Shown: positions 17,503-25,821 of the stretch, piece by piece | Position numbering within the stretch: position 1 is the first letter of the stretch | How the letters are laid out: the number at the start of each line of letters is the position of its first letter | Origin: Bacillota bacterium | Lineage (GTDB): Bacteria; Bacillota; Clostridia; Lachnospirales; Lachnospiraceae | Direction of reading: 5' to 3' | Assembly (NCBI GenBank): GCA_023437365.1 | Contig: JAEZGK010000073.1 | Location: forward strand, 1 to 64,000 | DNA: 64,000 bases | Translations under genes and position numbers: made by a program | Notes under the pieces: model-generated | The model's input: only the letters and a program-made list of their open reading frames with translations | Told to the model about the DNA's origin: nothing | Database searches by the model: none

Positions 17503-18654
17503 ATGCAGGAGTTTTATATTATAAATGGTAAAGTATTGACAGAAGGTGGATTAATCGAGAGCAGCCTGTTGATAAGGGATGAGAAAATTGCTGAGTTTGT
17601 GGATCACAATGAAATCCCGAAAGGAGTCAAATACTACGATGCAGAGGGTAAATACATTGTTCCGGGGTTCATTGATGTTCATACCCATGGGGCTGTCAAT
17701 GTTGACGTAAATGCGGCAACTGCTGAGGATTTAGAGAAGATCAGCCATTTTTTTGCAACCCAGGGTACTACGGCTTGGCTGGGTTCTATTCTTACAGATT
17801 CTAAGGAACAGACTCTTTGGTGTATTAGTGAGTATTTAAAACATAAAGCTATGAAAAGTAACGGTGCACAACTCCTGGGAATACATCTGGAGGGTCCATT
17901 TTTGGCAGCGGAATATAAGGGTGCTATGCCGGAACATCTGTTAAGAGAAGCGGATATTGAGCTTCTTCGGGAATATCAGGAGGCGGCCGGCGGAGACATT
18001 CGCTATCTTACCGTATCCCCTGAGGTGGCCGGCGTCGTCGACAATATTCAGAAGATGGTGGAGCTGGGAATGGTTGTATCCATTGGACATTCCGGTGCAG
18101 ACTATGATAAGACGATGAAATGTATATATCATGGAGCTACCGCCGCCACCCATACCTTTAACGCTATGAAGCTGATGCACCAGCATTTCCCGGCGGTTTC
18201 GGGAGCGGTTCTTGAAAGCGATGTATACTGTGAAGCAATTTGTGATGGAAGACACCTCCATCCGGCTATGGTAAGGTTATTAATTAAGATAAAGGGCTTG
18301 GACAAAGTAGTTGCTGTCAGCGATTCCATCATGGCTACCGGGTTACCCGACGGTAATTATAAATTAGGGGTCAATGATATTACTGTGGTTGATGGTGATG
18401 CGAGACTTACCGAGGGAGGAACCCGTGCCGGAAGTACGCTGACAACAGGAAAAGCCTTAAAGAATCTGTTGGAATTTACAGGAAGACCCTTGGTTGAAAT
18501 CATAGACCTTCTGACTAAGAACCCGGCCAGGATGCTTGGGATTTACGAAGAACGTGGTTCCCTGGAATTGAATAAATTAGCTGATCTGGTCATCATGGAT
18601 GAAGATTATGAAATTGTTGATACCTTTGTGAGAGGCCAGTTGATAGAAAAATAA
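17503..18654 (+). CDS. NagA-like N-acetylhexosamine deacetylase
   Basis: This 383-residue amidohydrolase has the NagA pattern: DVHTHGA near residue 60, HLEGPF (Glu130), SIGHSGAD (His196), THTFNAM (His217), CDGRH (His251) and SDSIMATG (catalytic Asp274), so metal and catalytic residues are intact. The Arg that reaches the substrate phosphate from the partner subunit in E. coli (Arg227, in REPG) reads HFPA, giving His228. It should remove acetate from an N-acetylated amino sugar before the NagB-like step. AAAGGAAAGGGGAAG precedes the ATG. It is upstream of the aldolase gene by 24 bp. Confidence 0.85.
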   Translation: MQEFYIINGKVLTEGGLIESSLLIRDEKIAEFVDHNEIPKGVKYYDAEGKYIVPGFIDVHTHGAVNVDVNAATAEDLEKISHFFATQGTTAWLGSILTDSKEQTLWCISEYLKHKAMKSNGAQLLGIHLEGPFLAAEYKGAMPEHLLREADIELLREYQEAAGGDIRYLTVSPEVAGVVDNIQKMVELGMVVSIGHSGADYDKTMKCIYHGATAATHTFNAMKLMHQHFPAVSGAVLESDVYCEAICDGRHLHPAMVRLLIKIKGLDKVVAVSDSIMATGLPDGNYKLGVNDITVVDGDARLTEGGTRAGSTLTTGKALKNLLEFTGRPLVEIIDLLTKNPARMLGIYEERGSLELNKLADLVIMDEDYEIVDTFVRGQLIEK

Positions 18655-18678
18655 GAAAGATGAAAGAGGATAATAATT

Positions 18679-19833
18679 ATGTCGTTAATACCTTTAAGAC
18701 CTCTGTTAGAGGCAACCGATCGTTATAATTTTGCGCAAGGTGCATTTAATGTAAATGCTGTAGCTCAAGTCAAAGCAGCCATAGAGGTGCATGAAATGTT
18801 CCGCAGTCCTGCAATATTGCAGGGTGCTGATTTGGCAAACGGGTTTATGGGAGGAAGAACAGATTTCTTAAACTCTACGATTGAAGATAAACGGATTGGA
18901 GCAAAGAATTTGGGAGATGCTGTCCGCAAATACGGTGCGTATTCTCCCATCCCCATTGTACTTCACTTGGATCACGGTAAGGATTTTGATTCAGTAAAGG
19001 CTGCGATTGACGGCGGCTATACCTCTGTTATGATTGACGGCTCCGCTCTTCCCTATGATGAAAACGTGGAGCTGACGCGAGAAGTCGTAAAATATGCACA
19101 TGCAAGAGGAGTATCCGTGGAGGGTGAGCTTGGCGTGCTTGCAGGAGTTGAGGACCATGTATTCTCTGATGCCTCTACCTACACCAATCCCATGAAGGCA
19201 GTAGATTTCTTTAAGAAAACAGGAGTAGATTGCCTGGCGATTTCTTATGGAACCATGCATGGTGCAGTAAAAGGAAAGAATGTAAAGCTAAGAAGTGAAA
19301 TTGTAATAGCGATAAAGGAATGCTTAAAGCATGAGAAAATCTTCGGAGTACTGGTATCTCATGGTTCCTCCACGGTACCTCAGTATATTGTTGATGAAAT
19401 CAATCAGCTGGGTGGAGATATCAAGAATGCAGCTGGTATCTCAATTCATGAGATCAAAAAGGCCATTGCCTGTGGTATCGGTAAAATTAACGTGGATACA
19501 GATATCCGCCTGGCAGTAACCAGAAACCTAAGAGAGTTCTTCGTTAAGAACCCTTATAAGAAGAACAGCGTCAGCATTGGCCCTATCTATGAGCTATTAG
19601 AGGAAAAGAAATCTGCATTTGATCCCAGAGTATTTGTAACTCCCATTATGGATACCATCATGAAGGGCGCTCAGGTGAATGAGGATGTTTGTGCAATCGT
19701 TGCTTGCATGGAACAAGGCGTGAAGGAAGTAGTTGGGACCCTGATCGTGGATTTTGGGTCTGTTGGAAAAGCGCCTCTGGTTGAGCCGGTTACCTTGGAA
19801 GAAATGATGGAACGTTATAAAAATAATCAGTAA
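18679..19833 (+). CDS. Class II fructose-bisphosphate aldolase family protein
   Basis: This 384-residue zinc aldolase has HLDHGKDFD (first Zn His and catalytic Asp), EGELGVLAGVED, AISYGTMHGAVKG (Zn His and potassium/phosphate loop), VSHGSSTVPQ and INVDTDIRLA (DHAP phosphate binding). It should split a ketose 1-phosphate into DHAP plus an aldehyde. A C-terminal extension of roughly 60 residues makes it longer than the E. coli type and similar to the long class II forms. The DHAP half of the site looks normal, so the first product is probably DHAP. What sits on the other half depends on the unusual sugar handled by its neighbours. Confidence 0.88.
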   Translation: MSLIPLRPLLEATDRYNFAQGAFNVNAVAQVKAAIEVHEMFRSPAILQGADLANGFMGGRTDFLNSTIEDKRIGAKNLGDAVRKYGAYSPIPIVLHLDHGKDFDSVKAAIDGGYTSVMIDGSALPYDENVELTREVVKYAHARGVSVEGELGVLAGVEDHVFSDASTYTNPMKAVDFFKKTGVDCLAISYGTMHGAVKGKNVKLRSEIVIAIKECLKHEKIFGVLVSHGSSTVPQYIVDEINQLGGDIKNAAGISIHEIKKAIACGIGKINVDTDIRLAVTRNLREFFVKNPYKKNSVSIGPIYELLEEKKSAFDPRVFVTPIMDTIMKGAQVNEDVCAIVACMEQGVKEVVGTLIVDFGSVGKAPLVEPVTLEEMMERYKNNQ

Positions 19834-19878
19834 GAAGTACCCTGGAAGTAGTTCATGTATTACTGAAAGAAAAAGAAG

Positions 19879-21180
19879 GTGTCAGAGATCAGTATAAAAA
19901 TAGAATACAGTGATTCTTCTATGCATGTAACCGAGGAGGAATTCCGATTGTCTATGAAGCAGAATGAGAATATCCTGAAGAATATTCTTGGGTCATGTGA
20001 CACATCGGATACGGAGGACTTATCCCTTAGCTATCAGGATAGCTTAGGATGGTTGGATTGTGAGGAATGGGCGGGGGAGGAAGCGGTCCTAAATTTGCAG
20101 GAGAAAGCCCGGGAGCTTCGTAAAAGCATTGATGTGTTCGTGCTCATAGGAGTCGGAGGCTCCAATCAGGCAGCAAGAGCTGTCATAAGTGCACTTCAGA
20201 CGGACCGAAGGATAAAAATACTCTATGCCGGAAATAACATATCCGCTCATTATACCAATGAATTAATAAAAGAGCTGGAAGGAAAATCAGTTCATATTAA
20301 TGTAATTGCCAAGAATTTTGAGACTCTCGAGCCGGGAATAGGCTTCCGTGTTCTGCGAAATTACTTGGAGAAACGATACGGTGAGGCTGCAAGGTCCAGA
20401 ATTACAGTGACAGGCACAAAAGGCAGTACACTTCATCAGCTGGCACAGAGTCAGGGCTATGAGTTTCTGGTTTTCCCGGATAATATCGGAGGAAGATATA
20501 GTGTACTCTCCGATGTCGGCTTGTTTCCTATGGCAGTAGCAGGGATTGATATCCTGTCCTTGGTTCAGGGTGCGAAGGAGATGAGGAAACTGCTTTGGGA
20601 GAGCAAGCCTTGTGAACATATTGCCTTAAAATATGCGACTTATCGTAACCTTTTACTGAAGAAGGGTTATAATATAGAACTGCTTGCCATGTTTGAACCA
20701 CAGCTATCCTATTTTTCAAGGTGGTGGATACAGCTTTTTGCCGAAAGTGAAGGTAAACAAGAAAAAGGGATTTTTCCTGTTGCAGTTAATTATTCTGAGG
20801 ACCTCCATTCCGTAGGGCAGTATGTACAGGAAGGACAGCGGATATTATTTGAGACCTTCTTGGAAATTCAGGAGCAAAATAGCAGCCTAATACTGGAGTA
20901 TCACTATGAGGATGACTATTTTGCCTATCTTGACGGCAAGGATTTTTCGGAGATTAATCAGACGGCCTTTGAGGCGACCCTTGGTACTCACAGCAGTAGC
21001 GGGATACCCTGCCTTCGTATTTCCATACCAAGATTAGATGAGTATTATTTTGGTCAGCTGTTTTATTTTTTTGAATTTTCCTGTTATTTATCGGGGATAA
21101 TTCTAGGAGTAAATCCTTTCGATCAGCCCGGGGTTGAACATTATAAGCAGGATATGTTCTCAAAGCTCGGTAAGTTTTAG
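19879..21180 (+). CDS. Glucose-6-phosphate isomerase-like protein with altered phosphate loop
   Basis: The 433-residue protein is a full PGI: LIGVGGSNQA, the signature DNIGGRYSVLSDVGLFP, FAESEGK (287-293), DLHSVGQ (His310) and GVNPFDQPGVEHYK. The loop that holds the substrate phosphate in bacterial PGI, normally ISKSGTTTEP, reads IAKNFETLEP (143-152), losing most of the Ser/Thr ligands. It should still interconvert an aldose and a ketose, perhaps without a 6-phosphate. The GTG at 19879 fits the family N-terminus, but its AGAAGG site is very close, so the start is uncertain; ATG 19921 is the alternative. Confidence 0.82.
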   Translation: MSEISIKIEYSDSSMHVTEEEFRLSMKQNENILKNILGSCDTSDTEDLSLSYQDSLGWLDCEEWAGEEAVLNLQEKARELRKSIDVFVLIGVGGSNQAARAVISALQTDRRIKILYAGNNISAHYTNELIKELEGKSVHINVIAKNFETLEPGIGFRVLRNYLEKRYGEAARSRITVTGTKGSTLHQLAQSQGYEFLVFPDNIGGRYSVLSDVGLFPMAVAGIDILSLVQGAKEMRKLLWESKPCEHIALKYATYRNLLLKKGYNIELLAMFEPQLSYFSRWWIQLFAESEGKQEKGIFPVAVNYSEDLHSVGQYVQEGQRILFETFLEIQEQNSSLILEYHYEDDYFAYLDGKDFSEINQTAFEATLGTHSSSGIPCLRISIPRLDEYYFGQLFYFFEFSCYLSGIILGVNPFDQPGVEHYKQDMFSKLGKF

Positions 21181-21293
21181 AGTAGACATAACTCAGGAAA
21201 AGAGAAGTATTGATATATAATCGAAATGAGCATGAAATCAACTTTGTCATAAGACTTAAGAAGACAAGTGCTCTTTTCTTTTGCCTAAGGATA

Positions 21294-21305
21294 GCAAACG
21301 TTTGC
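21294..21305. promoter_or_regulatory. LacI-type operator upstream of the pfk-like gene
   Basis: The perfect palindrome GCAAACGTTTGC shares its CAAACGTTTG core with the site at 11268 next to the LacI-type gene. It lies 146 bp before the pfk-like start codon, so the pfk-tpi-larA part of the island probably has its own promoter under the same repressor. It also resembles a CcpA-type cre, an alternative reading. Confidence 0.65.
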
Positions 21306-21451
21306 GTAAATAGGACGCTTGTAATGATAGGAAGGGTATTATTCCTGTGATAATATTTGGTGGTCGGTAAATGATAAGGAATGTAACAGATTAGCAGATA
21401 AAAGTTAGTTATTTAGTTGACGTTAACAATGCAAGAAAGGTTGGTGCGACA

Positions 21452-22615
21452 TTGATGAAACATAATCTATTGATTGTGCACGGCGGTGGACCGACTGCTG
21501 TTTTGAATGCGTCATTATTTGGTGTGATTCAGGAAGCAAGGAATAGTGACAGGATTGATCAAGTTCTCGCAGCGATAGGAGGCTCTGAAGGAATCATAAA
21601 GGAAACCTTCAAAGACTTAAGTGTGATTACGGATAAGGATTTGGAATTACTGCTTCATACACCGGGGACAGCCATTGGTTCCTCCAGATATGCATTGACA
21701 CAGGAGGATTATGATCGCATGCCTGACATTTTTCAAAAGCATAAGATTAAGTATGTACTGTTTAATGGCGGAAATGGAACCATGGATACTTGCGGCAGAG
21801 TACAGGAAGCATGTAAAGGGAAAGATATTAATGTTGTCGGAATTCCTAAGACCATGGATAATGACATCTCTGTTATTGATCATGCACCGGGCTTTGCCAG
21901 TGCTGCTAAATACATTGCTACTACAACCGCAGAAATAGGAGCGGATGTGAAATCTCTTCCGATTCATGTATGTGTAATTGAAGCAATGGGAAGAAATGCA
22001 GGATGGATTACAGCTGCATCAGCTTTAGCCAGAAGGAAGAAAGAGGATGCACCTCATCTGATTTATCTTCCGGAGAGAGCATTTGAGGAAGAAGAATTCC
22101 TGGAGGATGTAAAGAAACTCTACGAGGAACTGGGTGGAGTAGTGGTCGTAGTAAGTGAAGGACTGAAGAATAAGCAGGGAGAGTCCATTGTTCCCCCGAT
22201 CTTTAAATCAGACCGAGCCACATATTTTGGAGATGTCAGTTCTTATTTGGCGGGACTGATTATACAGAAGCTGGGTATCAAAGCCAGAAGTGAGAAACCG
22301 GGGTTATGCGGCAGAGCCTCAATGGCACATCAATCGAGAATAGACCGCGGGGAAGCTGTCCTCGTAGGCAGGGAAGCAGTCAAGGCTGCACTGGCGGGAC
22401 ATACAGCGGTTATGGTTGGTATTTCCCGTGTTCCCGGAGCAGAATATAAGATTGAGACACCCCTCATTCCAATCAAAGAGGTCATGTTGGAGGAAAAGGT
22501 TCTTCCGGAGCGTTACATCAATGCAAGAGGAAATGATGTAACAGAGGATTATGTGAACTGGTGTAAACCACTCATGGGAGAAGAATTTCCTGCCTTCATT
22601 CACTTTCATAACTAA
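21452..22615 (+). CDS. PfkA-superfamily phosphofructokinase, PPi-type lineage
   Basis: The 387-residue kinase has HGGGPTAVLNASL at the N-terminus, GGNGTMDT (106-113), PKTMDND (132-138, catalytic Asp) and EAMGRNAGW (sugar binding). The Lys in PKT is typical of pyrophosphate-dependent enzymes, while Gly after GGN (where PPi-type members often have Asp) is typical of ATP users, so the phosphoryl donor is uncertain. The reaction would phosphorylate the ketose at C1, giving the substrate for the aldolase. It begins a second transcription unit behind a LacI-type operator and is followed 21 bp later by the TIM-like gene. Confidence 0.85.
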   Translation: MMKHNLLIVHGGGPTAVLNASLFGVIQEARNSDRIDQVLAAIGGSEGIIKETFKDLSVITDKDLELLLHTPGTAIGSSRYALTQEDYDRMPDIFQKHKIKYVLFNGGNGTMDTCGRVQEACKGKDINVVGIPKTMDNDISVIDHAPGFASAAKYIATTTAEIGADVKSLPIHVCVIEAMGRNAGWITAASALARRKKEDAPHLIYLPERAFEEEEFLEDVKKLYEELGGVVVVVSEGLKNKQGESIVPPIFKSDRATYFGDVSSYLAGLIIQKLGIKARSEKPGLCGRASMAHQSRIDRGEAVLVGREAVKAALAGHTAVMVGISRVPGAEYKIETPLIPIKEVMLEEKVLPERYINARGNDVTEDYVNWCKPLMGEEFPAFIHFHN

Positions 22616-22636
22616 TATCGAAAGGCAGGGTTCAAA

Positions 22637-23473
22637 ATGAAAAGGATACATCTTAATTTAAAAAGGTTTGATATTCCCAAGGAGCTGGGCGGAGTGAACA
22701 GCATTGCCAATCCGCTGGATTGGGGAAAATTCATAGTAAATTACATTCAGGAGAAGTTATACCAATATAAGAAGGCTGAGGTAGAATTTATCATCTATAT
22801 GCCCGAAGCTCATCTGATTGGTGCCATCGAGGAATTGAGCGTGCCTTCTATTCTTCAGATAGGCTGTCAGAGTGTCTTTCGTGATGATACTGCCCTGGGT
22901 GGCAACTTTGGTGCATTCACGACTCAAAGGACAGCCAATGCGATGAAGGCGATTGGCTGCACCGGCACCATCATTGGCCACTGTGAGGAACGCAGAGATA
23001 AAGCAGGTATTTTAGCAGAGGCTGGAAGGTCCGATACGGATGCAGTGAACAGAATTCTCAATCAAGAGATTAAGGCTGCCTTAAGCGCCGGCTTAAGTGT
23101 ATTGTATTGCATTGGTGAAAGCTCCGAGGAACAGGAGCACTGGGAAGAGGTACTAGAGAAGCAGCTTTCCATAGGCTTGGCTGGGGTAGATACCTCAAGT
23201 GTGACAATCGCTTATGAGCCTATTTGGGCCATTGGACCCGGTAAAACTCCTCCGGATAGAGCTTATATACAAAAGATTGCCGGCTTTGTTAAAAAGGTTA
23301 CAGGAGGAATTCCGGTGATCTATGGTGGCGGCCTTAAGGTGGACAATGCGAAAATGCTTGCTTCCATACCGGAAATTGATGGTGGTTTAATCGCATTAAC
23401 AAGATTTCAGGGAGAAGTCGGATTTTATCCGGAAGAATATCTGGACATTGTTCGTACCTATCTGGATAAATAA
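22637..23473 (+). CDS. Triosephosphate isomerase-like protein with altered phosphate loops
   Basis: The 278-residue barrel keeps catalytic residues of TIM: Asn7 and Lys9 (HLNLKR), His115 in IGHCEERR and Glu194 in AYEPIWAIGPGK. Two phosphate-binding elements differ from the norm. Loop 7 is YGGG instead of YGGS, and the loop 8 Gly-Gly (DGALVGGAS in E. coli) reads DGGLIALTRFQG. It is also about 25 residues longer than standard TIM. It probably isomerises a three-carbon aldehyde other than glyceraldehyde 3-phosphate, or binds the phosphate differently; a tetrose-phosphate isomerase of the EryH kind is another option. It follows the pfk-like gene directly. Confidence 0.82.
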   Translation: MKRIHLNLKRFDIPKELGGVNSIANPLDWGKFIVNYIQEKLYQYKKAEVEFIIYMPEAHLIGAIEELSVPSILQIGCQSVFRDDTALGGNFGAFTTQRTANAMKAIGCTGTIIGHCEERRDKAGILAEAGRSDTDAVNRILNQEIKAALSAGLSVLYCIGESSEEQEHWEEVLEKQLSIGLAGVDTSSVTIAYEPIWAIGPGKTPPDRAYIQKIAGFVKKVTGGIPVIYGGGLKVDNAKMLASIPEIDGGLIALTRFQGEVGFYPEEYLDIVRTYLDK

Positions 23474-23599
23474 ATACCGTATAGGGAATCGTAGCTTTAT
23501 CAGATTGCCGAAAGACGATTCAATTTGATGGCTTTAGAAACAGAAGAAAGAAATTAGTAGAGTAACTATGATTAGAAACAAGAAATCAACAAAACAATA

Positions 23600-23700
23600 A
23601 AAGGAAATGAATAATTAAGAAATAATTACTAAGAAATAAATAATAAGAAAGTAAATCACAAGGAGTAAATAATAAAGAAGTAAATAACTGGTGAATTAAT
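23600..23700. repeat. A-rich degenerate repeats in the larA-like leader
   Basis: About five imperfect 14-15 bp units of the form TAAGAAATAAATAA fill the gap before the LarA-like gene. I see no stable hairpin. The stretch could be an unstructured leader, an AT-rich promoter element or simply slippage debris. Confidence 0.5.
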
Positions 23701-23722
23701 ATATGAAAGAGAGGAATAACAT

Positions 23723-25198
23723 ATGAAATTATCCTTTGAGTATGGGCATGGTACAGTAACAGCAGAGCTTCCTGATGCTACGAATGTATTTATACCCGGT
23801 GAGACTATCCCTGATCCCCCATATATTCCGGAAAGTCAGATAGAAGCTAAGACCTTGGAATCTATTCGCAATCCCATCGGAATGGAGCCGTTGACAAAGC
23901 TGGCCAAAAAGGGCTCTAAGGTTACCATCATTTTCCCTGACCGTGTTAAGGGCGGGGAGCAGGAAACCTCACACCGTAAAGTATCCATTAAGCTAATTTT
24001 ACAGGAGCTATACAGTGCCGGAGTTGAGAAAAAGGATATTCTTCTGATCTGCTCCAATGGTCTGCACCGCAAGAACACAAAGCAGGAAATCTTTAATATA
24101 TTAGGAAAAGAATTATTCCATGAATTTTGGTTCTCCAACCAGATTATTAATCATGACAGTGAAGATTATGAGCATCTGGTGGATTTGGGGAAAACAGGAC
24201 GCGGTGACCCGGTCATTATGAATAAGTACGTGTATGACAGTGATGTGGCAATTTTGATCGGCCATACACAGGGCAACCCGTATGGCGGATATTCCGGAGG
24301 TTATAAGCATTGCGCCACCGGCATTACTCATTGGAGATCCATTGCTTCCCATCATGTTCCCGATGTAATGCATCGGAAGGACTTTGTTCCCGTCAGCGGT
24401 AAATCCCTGATGAGATCCAAGTTTGATGAAATCGGTGAACACATGGAAGAATGCATGGGTAAGAAATTCTTCTGCTGTGATGCAGTTCTAGATACCTATT
24501 CAAGACAGATTGAAATTAATAGCGGTTATGCAAAGGAAATGCAGCCAATTTCCTGGAAGATGGCAGATCAAAGAACTTATGTACCTTATGCAGAGAAGAA
24601 ATTCGATGTTATGGTATTCGGTATGCCTCAATTCTTCCATTATGGAGATGGCATGGGTACAAATCCGATTATGCTGATGCAGGCATTATCAGCACAGGTG
24701 ATCCGTCACAAAAGAGTAATGAGTGACAATTGTGTTATTATCTGTGCTTCCACCTGTAATGGATATTTTCATGATGAATTGTGGCCTTATACCAGAGAAA
24801 TGTACGAAATGTTCCAAAAGGATTCTATGAATACCTTACCCGATATGAATCGTCTGGGTGAATATTTTGCTACGAATGAGGAATATATTCGCAAATATCG
24901 CTATACGAATGCATTCCATCCGTTCCATGGATTTTCCATGATATCCTGCGGTCATTTGGCGGAGAAGAATACAGCAGCAATCTATATCGTAGGTGCGGAG
25001 CAGCCTGGCTATGCCAGAGGAATGGGACTCAAGACAAGAGCAACCATTGAGGAAGCATTAGAAGATGCAAAGAAAAAGTATGTAGGCGAAAATCCCAATA
25101 TATTGGCGTTACCAAAAACCTTTAAACTATCCGCGGTCCATCTGATGATGAAGGATGAGGTTTATACTGGAGATAACGAGTTCCATTGTTGTCACTAA
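23723..25198 (+). CDS. LarA-family nickel-pincer 2-hydroxyacid racemase homologue
   Basis: At 491 residues it is longer than lactate racemase LarA (about 424). It has FPDRVKGG (Arg74), GLHRKNT (His115), YSGGYK (Lys195, the residue that would carry the nickel-pincer cofactor) and SHH (His211), matching Arg75, His108, Lys184 and His200 of the Lactobacillus enzyme. The spacing suggests that the second catalytic His (His174) is Asn185, so either His181 replaces it or the chemistry differs. LarA relatives racemise or epimerise various 2-hydroxyacids. Closing the pfk-tpi unit, it may act on a lactate-like product of the aldolase step. The cofactor genes larB, larC and larE are not in the window. 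Confidence 0.82.
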   Translation: MKLSFEYGHGTVTAELPDATNVFIPGETIPDPPYIPESQIEAKTLESIRNPIGMEPLTKLAKKGSKVTIIFPDRVKGGEQETSHRKVSIKLILQELYSAGVEKKDILLICSNGLHRKNTKQEIFNILGKELFHEFWFSNQIINHDSEDYEHLVDLGKTGRGDPVIMNKYVYDSDVAILIGHTQGNPYGGYSGGYKHCATGITHWRSIASHHVPDVMHRKDFVPVSGKSLMRSKFDEIGEHMEECMGKKFFCCDAVLDTYSRQIEINSGYAKEMQPISWKMADQRTYVPYAEKKFDVMVFGMPQFFHYGDGMGTNPIMLMQALSAQVIRHKRVMSDNCVIICASTCNGYFHDELWPYTREMYEMFQKDSMNTLPDMNRLGEYFATNEEYIRKYRYTNAFHPFHGFSMISCGHLAEKNTAAIYIVGAEQPGYARGMGLKTRATIEEALEDAKKKYVGENPNILALPKTFKLSAVHLMMKDEVYTGDNEFHCCH

Positions 25199-25206
25199 GA
25201 AACCAA

Positions 25207-25410
25207 GGGGCTGTTGCAAAACACTCTGATAGCCAGAGTAAGGATACAGGCATCCCATCATGCACTGTTTGCCGGACAGCTTGTCGATATTGTTTGATCA
25301 GAAGCGAACTGTTAAGTTCGAATATGAAAAACCATATCGGCAGGATGTCCGGCAAACAGTGTGTTAGGGATGGCTGTATCCTTACTCGTTACTATTAAGG
25401 AGTTTTACAA
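25207..25410. repeat. Long nested palindrome, copy B
   Basis: This unit begins GGGGCTGTTGCAAAACAC and is the reverse-complement orientation of copy A. Its core stems are ACAGGCATCCC, GCCGGACAGC, GTCGATATTG and apical CGAACT-gtta-AGTTCG. The apical pair differs from copy A (CGAACAT/ATGTTCG) by a compensatory change. The right outer arm is partly decayed. It lies 8 bp after the LarA-like stop codon and ends 26 bp before the 3' end of a convergent small ORF. Confidence 0.85.
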
Positions 25411-25436
25411 CTACTCCTTCTTAGCAGCCTTAGTTC

Positions 25437-25592
25437 CTATTTGTTTCTGCTGGAACCGGATGCGTCATTTCTGCTGGAGCCGGCATCATTTCTGGAAGAA
25501 CCGGTATTGTTCTTGCTGGAACCGGAATTGCTGTTTCTGCTGGTATTAGCATCGTTTCTGCTGGAATTAGATGTATTATTTCTGTTATCCAT
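25437..25592 (-). CDS. 51-residue Ser/Asn/Arg-rich repetitive peptide
   Basis: An ATG at 25592 is preceded by ATCAGGAGGAAATAAA, a near-perfect ribosome binding site. The frame gives 51 residues made of degenerate units such as SSRNDA, TSRNSNSG and GSSRNK, with no hydrophobic stretch and a TAG stop. Only Ser, Asn, Arg, Asp, Ala, Gly, Thr and Lys occur after the start. I do not recognise a family. It might be a small nucleic-acid-binding or spore-associated protein; either is a guess. It converges on the LarA-like gene, with palindrome B between them. Confidence 0.6.
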   Translation of the reverse strand: MDNRNNTSNSSRNDANTSRNSNSGSSKNNTGSSRNDAGSSRNDASGSSRNK

Positions 25593-25821
25593 TTTATTTC
25601 CTCCTGATATTGGTTGTTTAAAACAATAATATTATTATCGATTGGATTAACTAATATACATGTGAAACAAGAAATTTAGAAAAATTTACATTTTATTTTG
25701 CTAAGAACTTATTTTACAGGGTTTTTTTGCAAGGAGACGCATTTCCGATGAACGGCTTGGGAACACTAAAGCTTGAAAGCTGGTATTTGCCCTGTTGCTT
25801 GTTGAGAAAGTGAGGGAGCTT

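Noticed and set aside
21452..22615. Loss of 6-phosphate-binding residues in the PFK-like kinase
   Set aside because: Compared with E. coli PfkA several contacts differ, but against the PPi-type clostridial group the KARS and CGR arginines align with conserved arginines, so no loss can be claimed.
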